Assembly (NCBI GenBank): GCA_019307665.1 | Contig: JAFDJC010000230.1 | Location: forward strand, 1-5,868 | Length of the DNA stretch: 5,868 nt | Direction of reading: 5' to 3' | Source of the DNA: Deltaproteobacteria bacterium | Lineage (GTDB): Bacteria > Desulfobacterota > Desulfobacteria > Desulfobacterales > SURF-7 | In this document: in pieces, positions 1 to 4,590 of the stretch | Position numbering within the stretch: the first letter of the stretch is position 1 | Layout of the letters: each line of letters begins with the position of its first letter | Program-made: the position numbers and the translations under genes | The notes under the pieces: model-generated | Seen by the model: the letters and a program-made list of their open reading frames with translations, nothing else | The model's database searches: none | What the model was told of the DNA's origin: nothing

Positions 1-68
1 ATAAATTCCCATCTTCCAGCTCCACCATTCACAGGCCCATAGATCTCCCTGATATTTTTGAGTTTCAT
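1..68 (-). CDS. 5' end of a minus-strand gene, product unknown (partial)
   Basis: Reading the minus strand from the ATG at 68-66 gives 22 open codons to the window edge, starting MKLKNIREIYGPVNGG and continuing AGRWEF. The mix of charged residues with a Gly-rich stretch looks protein-like. The frame is closed by a TAG at 83-81, so the ATG is the first possible start. No strong Shine-Dalgarno sequence precedes it; only a weak AAG is visible. The fragment is too short to assign a family and I do not recognise it. If real, the gene-poor DNA to its right is its upstream region. Confidence 0.4.
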   Translation of the reverse strand, partial: MKLKNIREIYGPVNGGAGRWEF

Positions 69-349
69 GTTACTTGTTAGCTAGAAAAAAGAGTTAAAGG
101 GCGCGGATTGCAGATAAAATCATAAGATCATATTGGAGTAAGAATAAATTCTCTCACTTTGATCTGCATGGCATGAATCTTGATAAATGATCTCCCGTTT
201 TTCTGTGTTCTTAAAAATAGATCTCAAGGGACATTTTGAAGTTTATTTTGCAGATCTCAAGATTCTAAAAAACTGCGAAGGTTGAGATTGTTTCCAGCAA
301 TCCAACCCACTGTAATAACTTATTTTTCAAGAGATATGCAAATCAGATC
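42..349. repeat. Cluster of seven GATC words, including a direct repeat AGATCTCAAG
   Basis: GATC occurs at 42, 126, 161, 189, 220, 253 and 346. Five of these (126-256) are spaced 28-35 bases apart. The two at 220 and 253 lie in an exact 10-base direct repeat, AGATCTCAAG, at 219-228 and 252-261 (33 bases apart, about three helical turns). By chance about one GATC per 256 bases is expected. The cluster lies upstream of the minus-strand gene starting at 68, so it could be a regulatory array, but no binding protein can be named. Confidence 0.45.
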
Positions 350-551
350 CCAATCAGATGTGCCAAGAATATCATCTGTATTCCGGAAACAAATAAATTT
401 TCCAGATTTTTTTGTACGGATTTTCTGTTTCTGTTTTGGTTTCCCCCTTTTACAATTCTCCCAACATAGGCATAGAGTTCTTCTTTGAAATGATTCAAAA
501 TAACGCGAGCCAGAAATTTGGAACTGAGAACGATGTTGTTAATTTTCCGTC

Positions 552-565
552 GCCCCTTCCGGGGC
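552..565. other. Short GC-rich hairpin
   Basis: GCCCC at 552-556 pairs with GGGGC at 561-565 around a four-base loop. Read on the minus strand the loop is GGAA, a GNRA-type tetraloop. There is no T-run on either side, so it is not a standard intrinsic terminator. It stands out as a GC-rich island in AT-rich DNA, and no function can be assigned. Confidence 0.4.
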
Positions 566-1021
566 TAATCGATGCTGGGTTTATTATTTCCTGAGGTTAT
601 AGTGATTATCATAAATATTTTCCGATTAGTTTTTGGAAATATAAACAGAGAAGGCGATTACGGTTCTTTGAAATTCATATATTTTCAATAGGTTGTAATG
701 GGGGTGGCCCACCGGTGTTACCCAATGCATAAATCCCTTTCATGGAAACGGAACGTTATTATGACAACCACTATAAAACCCCAGGCTACAACACATAGCC
801 CTTGTATGATTAAAAAAAAATAAATTCAGGATCGGTAAAGATAGTAACTGCTGCACTTGAACTTATAAGTAATAAATACATGTCAATATAGGCTTTTTAA
901 GTTTTCCTAAAATCGATCAAAAAATAGCTTTTTCACTTGCCAATTCAGCTCAGCCCTTGAACGTACTACGATTGCTTGATTTTAACACTTATTTTTGGGG
1001 AATGTCCTGAATAAAAACAAA

Positions 1022-1050
1022 TTGACATATTAAGGTTCGAGTGTTAAAAA
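1022..1050 (+). promoter_or_regulatory. Probable sigma-70-type promoter of the tRNA gene
   Basis: A perfect -35 hexamer TTGACA (1022-1027) is followed after 17 bases by TAAAAA (1045-1050), a 4/6 match to the -10 consensus. A GC-containing stretch (TGCG) follows, of the kind seen at stringently controlled stable-RNA promoters. Transcription would begin near 1057, leaving a leader of about 24 bases before the tRNA. The alternative -10 TTTATA further downstream gives poor spacing. Confidence 0.55.
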
Positions 1051-1080
1051 ATGCGTTTATTTTATACAGCAAGTCCCCAT

Positions 1081-1157
1081 GGGCCGTTAGCTCAACTAGG
1101 CAGAGCACCTGACTCTTAATCAGTAGGTTGAAGGTTCAATTCCTTCACGGCCCACCA
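1081..1157 (+). tRNA. tRNA-Lys (anticodon CTT), CCA encoded
   Basis: The full cloverleaf is visible. The acceptor stem GGGCCGT (1081-1087) pairs with ACGGCCC (1147-1153). The D stem is GCTC/GAGC (1090-1093 with 1103-1106), with GG in the loop. The anticodon arm has loop CTCTTAA at 1113-1119 and anticodon CTT at 1115-1117, which reads AAG lysine codons. The T arm is GAAGG-TTCAATT-CCTTC. The discriminator base is A1154 and CCA is encoded at 1155-1157. The outermost anticodon-stem pair is a C-T mismatch (1108-1112 against 1120-1124); the rest of the molecule is standard and closely resembles bacterial tRNA-Lys. Confidence 0.97.
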
Positions 1158-1222
1158 AGTAAAAACAGGTAGTTACAATAGAACACCTGACTGGATTGGT
1201 GTGACGGGGAAAGAAAAGTCAG

Positions 1223-1248
1223 AAAACCCACGGTTGACGTGGGTTTTT
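1223..1248. terminator. Strong intrinsic terminator after the tRNA, usable on both strands
   Basis: AAAACCCACG (1223-1232) and CGTGGGTTTT (1238-1247) form a perfect 10-bp stem around the loop GTTGA, followed by T-rich sequence. On the plus strand it ends the tRNA transcript about 65 bases after the CCA. On the minus strand the same stem is also followed by TTTT, so it can stop transcripts from the convergent methyltransferase gene. A shorter inverted pair, CTGACT (1187-1192) and AGTCAG (1217-1222), lies just upstream. Confidence 0.88.
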
Positions 1249-1260
1249 GCGTTATGCGGA

Positions 1261-1280
1261 ATTTTCTAAAATTTTCTAAA
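1261..1280. repeat. Two tandem copies of ATTTTCTAAA
   Basis: The 10-base unit ATTTTCTAAA occurs twice in perfect tandem in the convergent spacer between the tRNA terminator and the methyltransferase stop codon. Two copies of an AT-rich unit may be slippage or chance. No function is inferred. Confidence 0.5.
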
Positions 1281-1326
1281 TCTCTTTAACAGCCAACACA
1301 AACTCATTTCATGCAATAAACAAATA

Positions 1327-1341
1327 TGGTAGTCTCTACCA
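1327..1341 (-). terminator. Weak hairpin directly after the methyltransferase stop codon
   Basis: TGGTAG (1327-1332) and CTACCA (1336-1341) form a 6-bp stem with a three-base loop, immediately downstream of the TAG stop at 1344-1342 on the minus strand. The following minus-strand sequence is AT-rich (TATTTGTTTAT) but lacks a clean T-run. It could be a weak terminator or an mRNA-end structure, with the stronger bidirectional hairpin at 1223-1248 as backup. Confidence 0.3.
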
Positions 1342-2211
1342 CTACTTTGCGTATTTCGTTTTCTCTATAAATACAGGCATTGATTTAAAATATTTAACAA
1401 AGATAGATATCAAATAATCTAAAAAGCGATATCCCTGTTTATTATACTTAAAAAGCTCATACGCTGTAAGCTTTGCTCTAAGTATTTTAAAAACAAATTG
1501 TGTAGAATAATTATACGACACTTTTAAATCAAGGCTTTTACAAAGCGAAAGAAATTCTTTTCTTGATAAATAATTGATCTTGCTAACCAAATAATCCGCT
1601 TGGTTTATGGAATATTCAGAGATTGTAATTCCTTTTCTTTTTCCAACTTCTTTATATTTTCCAAACCCCAGTAAGGAAAAAAGATAAATAAAATTATATA
1701 TAAAATCATAAGACTTAAATTTATGAGCAAGTGGAAGCGATACGTGACCGTCAAAAACCTTTTCTCTAAAAGGAATGGACTGTAGAGAAAATCCAGTAGG
1801 AGACAAAACCCTTGCCATCTCGGAAAAAAAGAACAAATGGTTTTTTAAATGTTCGACTACTTGATCTGATATTACGACCTCGAAATATTGATTTTCAAAA
1901 GGCCATTTATCGTTTTGACCGACCAGTTTAAGCCTGTCTTGCCAGGGTATTTCGGGATATCTATTTGTAAGAAAATGAATCGGTCTGTCTAAGAAGTTGC
2001 CTTCGCGTTTAAAATCATTGACATCAAAGCCATATATTTCAAAATTGTTTACTGTTTTGCTTTTTAAAAGACGCTCATGAAGATTTTGTATTAAATTACA
2101 ACCTCCACACCCCGCATCCAGTATTTTAACACAATCTCCAAACCGTTGCCGTTCCGCTTCTATTACAGCAGCAATATGTTCTGTTTTTATAGACTCCAAA
2201 GGCAATCGCAT
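1342..2211 (-). CDS. Class I SAM-dependent methyltransferase (Methyltransf_11-like), substrate unknown
   Basis: A 289-aa cytoplasmic protein with the Rossmann-type methyltransferase core in its first half. Motif I ILDAGCGG is at residues 30-37 (SAM-binding glycine loop) and GFDVND at 61-66 carries the acidic residue expected to contact the SAM ribose. WPFENQYFEVVISDQVVEHL (103-122) covers motifs around beta-4, and EMARVLSPTGF (131-141) is the typical helix followed by beta-5. The C-terminal 140 residues are rich in Lys, Tyr and Phe and probably form a substrate-specific cap; this part is not recognised. Such proteins often act on sugars, lipids or small metabolites, but nothing here fixes the substrate. 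The gene stands alone, convergent with the tRNA, and is visibly more AT-rich than korA, which suggests acquisition. Start choice: GAGG lies only two bases before the ATG; TTG at codon 3 (2205-2203) would have better spacing, and stops close the frame upstream. Confidence 0.85.
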   Translation of the reverse strand: MRLPLESIKTEHIAAVIEAERQRFGDCVKILDAGCGGCNLIQNLHERLLKSKTVNNFEIYGFDVNDFKREGNFLDRPIHFLTNRYPEIPWQDRLKLVGQNDKWPFENQYFEVVISDQVVEHLKNHLFFFSEMARVLSPTGFSLQSIPFREKVFDGHVSLPLAHKFKSYDFIYNFIYLFSLLGFGKYKEVGKRKGITISEYSINQADYLVSKINYLSRKEFLSLCKSLDLKVSYNYSTQFVFKILRAKLTAYELFKYNKQGYRFLDYLISIFVKYFKSMPVFIEKTKYAK

Positions 2212-2240
2212 ATCCTCAACTTATCAGGTTCAAGGCATTT

Positions 2241-2415
2241 TTACAAGGTGTCGTCTTCTATCAATAGGCCTGATCAGGTTTGGTCAGCAGATATTAAGTA
2301 CCATCCTCCTGCAATTATCAGGATAATAAACTTGTTGTATTATCCATCGTCTTTGATATCGTGGCCGAAAATCACGGTATTTTATTCAATTCGAGAAATC
2401 TGTTATGTGGCTTGA
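2241..2415 (+). pseudogene. Decayed fragment of an IS3-family transposase (OrfB, DDE domain)
   Basis: The frame at 2260-2295 reads INRPDQVWSADI. This matches the signature at the start of the IS3 OrfB integrase core (commonly xRPNQVWxxDITYI), whose Asp is the first catalytic residue. In a shifted frame just upstream, 2241-2255 reads LQGVV, resembling the residues that normally precede that motif, so a frameshift is likely near 2256-2259. Beyond it the translation continues to a TGA at 2413-2415 with only loose resemblance (WPKITVFY, compared with the usual DWYSRK region). The second Asp and the Glu are not found. The N-terminal part, the helix-turn-helix OrfA and the terminal repeats are absent, so the remnant is inactive. 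It abuts the methyltransferase start on the opposite strand. Confidence 0.6.
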
Positions 2416-2625
2416 GGTCATCCACAAAATCCGATATACAAAAATATGAAAGGCATTAATTTAGTAAAAAGTGAAGATTTGAGTCTCAACAGTGTACTTT
2501 TCAGGGAGTCAATACTTTGGTAAGGATTAATAACTTTTATATGGCATTAGAAATTACAGGCGATATTTTTTACAACATGGCTTGTGAGAAATCAAAAAAT
2601 GACCTCTATCGATAATTGAACCCTT
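2416..2625. other. Intergenic stretch, no gene seen
   Basis: AT-rich DNA between the transposase remnant and the upstream region of the orphan gene. No open frame with a ribosome binding site, no clear promoter and no transposase ends were recognised. It may contain further eroded insertion-sequence material, but nothing diagnostic could be read. Confidence 0.45.
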
Positions 2626-2648
2626 TTCACAGGAATTCGGGCTGTGAA
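2626..2648. promoter_or_regulatory. Inverted repeat TTCACAG-N9-CTGTGAA upstream of the orphan gene
   Basis: TTCACAG (2626-2632) and CTGTGAA (2642-2648) are perfect 7-base complements around a nine-base spacer, ending 41 bases before the ATG at 2690. The size and position suit a dimeric repressor or activator site or a 5' leader hairpin. No matching -35/-10 pair was found nearby, so the promoter position is unknown. Confidence 0.4.
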
Positions 2649-2689
2649 TTCAAATTCGGTAAAAATCTATCAATAAAAGGAGATTGAAA

Positions 2690-3652
2690 ATGACAACAAG
2701 CGACGAAACGAATAAAAAGCCTCTTTGGTTGTTAATTGAGGAGAATTTCCTTGAGCTTAATTTACAGAACCTCTCAGGGGGAAACAGGGAAGCAGCGATT
2801 CAAAAGATTGCCGGCGAACTTGATACTGCAGGTTACAATGTTTCGCGTAATGGGGGCAATATGCTTCAATTGAGATGGGCAATGGATGAAATGTTAAAGG
2901 TCGGGAGGCCACTAATGAAGGATTTCAACGATGCGATCGCGGCACTTTCATTGGAGGACTTGGTCGATCCTTATTTTGCGACTAGTAAACTCATCGATGA
3001 CCTCGGTAAAACGTGGAAAGAATTCTCCGATCATCGACCGGAAGTGATACGGATTGTCGAGAAGACAAAGCTCGATTTACTCATTAACAAATCAAAAGGC
3101 TTTCCTAACGATGAAGGTATCCGATTCCTCATTGAGGAAAAAGTGGCATTCGGAGTTATCATAAACGAGTTGGGCATTACCGAGGAAAAGTTGGGCCAGG
3201 TGAACGCCGAGATTGAAAAAGAAAATACAGAGAGAGCAAGGGTGGTAACGCTGCTCGAGGCGGTAGATGGCAAGTCCAACGAGGAAAAGGTGAAGCACTT
3301 ATTTAAGAATAATGTTTCAGAAAATTTAATAACCGAGATGGCGAAAGTTGACCAGGGTGTGATTGATAGTGTCAAACAAGCAATGGAAGAGGAGATAAAG
3401 GAAAAACAAAGGTTGGAAGAAGAGGCAGCCGCGCGGAAAAAGGTGGAGGCTGCAGGGCCTGCACTGGAAGAAATTCCTCCGGATCAGATGCTTGAATACA
3501 TCGAGTCCATTCGCGAAATTTTGGAGTTTAGCGATGCAGAGAAAGAAATCAGAGTTATGTGCGACCAAAGTTCCATCCCCAAGTGCCTTGTGGACATTGC
3601 TGTTTCGGAGCCTGGCAGACTGGATGAGATGGAAAAAGAGGCAGAAGGATAA
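2690..3652 (+). CDS. Acidic helical protein with coiled coil and three degenerate repeats, function unknown
   Basis: A 320-aa soluble protein with no signal peptide or membrane segment. I do not recognise a family. AAGGAG at 2677-2682 lies seven bases before the ATG at 2690; an in-frame TTG at 2684 abuts the Shine-Dalgarno and is rejected. Residues 15-130 look mostly helical. Three ungapped 28-residue segments (144-171, 201-228, 287-314) share the pattern [IV][RK]x[LM] at positions 1-4, [IL] at 14, [IL] at 25 and [VM] at 28, suggesting repeated small helical modules. Between the second and third, residues 229-256 (MEEEIKEKQRLEEEAAARKK and neighbours) form a highly charged probable coiled coil. 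The only cysteines are Cys291 and Cys299, in the last repeat. The composition suggests a scaffold or protein-binding role, which is inference. It is transcribed alone; no terminator with a T-run follows directly. Confidence 0.8.
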   Translation: MTTSDETNKKPLWLLIEENFLELNLQNLSGGNREAAIQKIAGELDTAGYNVSRNGGNMLQLRWAMDEMLKVGRPLMKDFNDAIAALSLEDLVDPYFATSKLIDDLGKTWKEFSDHRPEVIRIVEKTKLDLLINKSKGFPNDEGIRFLIEEKVAFGVIINELGITEEKLGQVNAEIEKENTERARVVTLLEAVDGKSNEEKVKHLFKNNVSENLITEMAKVDQGVIDSVKQAMEEEIKEKQRLEEEAAARKKVEAAGPALEEIPPDQMLEYIESIREILEFSDAEKEIRVMCDQSSIPKCLVDIAVSEPGRLDEMEKEAEG

Positions 3653-3740
3653 TATTGTCAGAAGAATTGAAATACGAAAGTTTTTTCGAAGCAGTGGTGA
3701 TATGATAGGCAAAATTTCTTAAATCGAATATATGTAATTT

Positions 3741-3814
3741 GGGACGGATTATTGTTTTTGATCATAATTTCAAATTTTCATAACTGAAAATATTCGAAAG
3801 TATTTATCCGTCCC
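3741..3814. mobile_element. 74-bp foldback element with 9-bp terminal inverted repeats (MITE/REP-like)
   Basis: GGGACGGAT (3741-3749) and ATCCGTCCC (3806-3814) are perfect inverted repeats. An inner hairpin, ATTTTCA (3774-3780) and TGAAAAT (3785-3791) with loop TAAC, sits near the same centre, so the whole element can fold on itself. It carries no open frame. GGGACGG/CCGTCCC ends are of the type I associate with dispersed small elements and IS200/REP-associated transposases in deltaproteobacteria, from memory and unverified here. No clear target duplication flanks it. It could also be a large transcript-end hairpin for the preceding gene, but the loop is long and no T-run follows. Confidence 0.45.
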
Positions 3815-4139
3815 TACACGTGCATTGACCCAAGCGAAAAAAAGCGGTGAATTGTCCTATGCATTTATCCGGTTTTTCGTCACCACACAATAAACAGTTT
3901 CTGTCTGATATTATATCTGCTGGGAGATTACTAACCTCTCTTTAATTTAACCACCTTGTGTTCTCCAGTTATTTTGGTAAAATCTAAGGATTGGGGATGA
4001 AATAAATATTGGCGGTTGTATTTATGATACACTTTTGTTTCATGTGATGTCTCACCATTGAAGATTTAATGTAAAAAGAAAATTTCAAATCTCCGTTAAG
4101 AACTATGTCGGTAAGTGGTCTTTATGATTCAACCGTTCC
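3815..4139. other. Intergenic stretch upstream of the korA operon, no gene seen
   Basis: About 325 bases of AT-rich sequence with only very short open frames and no ribosome binding sites. A weak 5-bp inverted repeat (GGTGA at 3846-3850, TCACC at 3880-3884) is the only structure noticed. If the sigma-54-like promoter downstream is real, activator sites would be expected here, but no clear palindromic enhancer could be identified by eye. Confidence 0.5.
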
Positions 4140-4155
4140 TGGCACGATTTTTGAT
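4140..4155 (+). promoter_or_regulatory. Sigma-54-like (-24/-12) promoter of the Cys-rich protein-korA operon
   Basis: TGGCACG (4140-4146), four bases, then TTGAT (4151-4155) matches the RpoN consensus TGGCACG-N4-TTGCW at every position except the C of the -12 GC dinucleotide, which is A. The -24 element is perfect and is preceded by the favoured pyrimidine. Initiation would fall near 4166, leaving about 38 bases of leader that include the GGAGG of the first gene. An alternative sigma-70 pair (TTGATA at 4165, TAATAT at 4188) would start transcription downstream of that ribosome binding site and is less likely. Confidence 0.45.
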
Positions 4156-4203
4156 ATTATAAATTTGATATTACAAATAAATAATATTAATATGGAGGAA
4201 AGT

Positions 4204-4533
4204 ATGAAACTAAATATTGAAAAAAATCTTGTTGAGTTTACGCCTGAGAACGCTGATGAAAAATCAAAGATAGAGACTCTCTGGAAGCTTATGGTTGACT
4301 GTGTCAGATTTAATAAAAAGCTTGTTCCTGTCGGAGAGTACACCCCCCAGAAAAACGATTTTGCCAGATTTGTAATTGAAGGCGAAACAGGCGGAAGCAC
4401 TGACGCATATCCTGAAGTATATGTTGATGAGGACTGCCGCTGCTACTGCCAGACATGCAATAAATATGTTGAGCTTAAAAAAGGTGACAGGATACCTCCC
4501 TGTTGTGGAAAACTCATGGAAGTATTGGACTAG
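4204..4533 (+). CDS. Small protein with C-terminal desulforedoxin-like four-Cys metal site
   Basis: A 109-aa cytoplasmic protein. GGAGG (4194-4198) lies five bases before the ATG at 4204. An upstream in-frame ATG at 4105 would add 33 residues encoded across the candidate promoter and is rejected, as is the ATG at 4192 that overlaps the ribosome binding site. Residues 1-75 are not recognised; they contain Cys33. The C-terminus holds Cys78, 80, 82, 85, 100 and 101. Cys82-x2-Cys85-x14-Cys100-Cys101, followed by GKLM, closely resembles the desulforedoxin and desulfoferrodoxin N-terminal Fe(Cys)4 site (C-x2-C-x15-CC-G-x2-M). A zinc-ribbon reading is equally possible from sequence. The gene sits 57 bases upstream of korA in the same direction, so a role as small electron carrier, accessory or regulator of the oxidoreductase is a reasonable inference, not shown. 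Confidence 0.88.
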   Translation: MKLNIEKNLVEFTPENADEKSKIETLWKLMVDCVRFNKKLVPVGEYTPQKNDFARFVIEGETGGSTDAYPEVYVDEDCRCYCQTCNKYVELKKGDRIPPCCGKLMEVLD

Positions 4534-4590
4534 AAGCTATCTCAAAAATACTATATTTTTCCTTAATTTTATGCATAGGAGAAGTAAAAT

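Larger units (their letters stand above)
69..1080. other. Gene-poor AT-rich intergenic region
   Basis: About 1 kb without a convincing gene. The longest open frames (plus strand 282-488 and 412-594) have no ribosome binding site, overlap each other, and show low-complexity Phe-rich translations. The left part holds a cluster of GATC words. A short GC-rich hairpin sits at 552-565, and a tRNA promoter lies at the right end. Stretches such as 800-1000 are very AT-rich with scattered homopolymers. A minus-strand frame through about 380-565 stays open for some 60 codons and could be coding debris, but nothing recognisable was found in it. Confidence 0.6.

Noticed and set aside
169..184. Second sigma-54-like sequence TGGCATG-N4-TTGAT on the plus strand
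   Set aside because: It deviates from consensus in both elements and there is no plus-strand gene within several hundred bases downstream.
282..594. Overlapping plus-strand open frames of 68 and 60 codons
   Set aside because: No ribosome binding site, Phe-rich low-complexity translation, mutual overlap, and no recognisable domain.
706..713. GGCCCACC, identical to the tRNA 3' end at 1149-1156, as a possible attachment-site duplicate
   Set aside because: Only 8 bases match, it lies 5' of the tRNA, and no integrase is nearby; a match of this length is not unusual by chance.
2684..2689. TTG start two codons upstream for the orphan protein
   Set aside because: The Shine-Dalgarno directly abuts the TTG; the ATG at 2690 has proper seven-base spacing.
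3675..3688. CGAAA/TTTCG hairpin after the orphan gene as a terminator
   Set aside because: The stem is only 5 bp and AT-rich, and the T-run is inside the loop and stem rather than after it.
3031..3722. Minus-strand and alternative-frame open frames across the orphan gene
   Set aside because: They are shadows of the plus-strand coding frame, with no ribosome binding sites and no protein-like features.
4105..4203. N-terminal extension of the Cys-rich protein from the ATG at 4105
   Set aside because: No Shine-Dalgarno there, the segment covers the candidate promoter, and GGAGG is correctly placed before the ATG at 4204.
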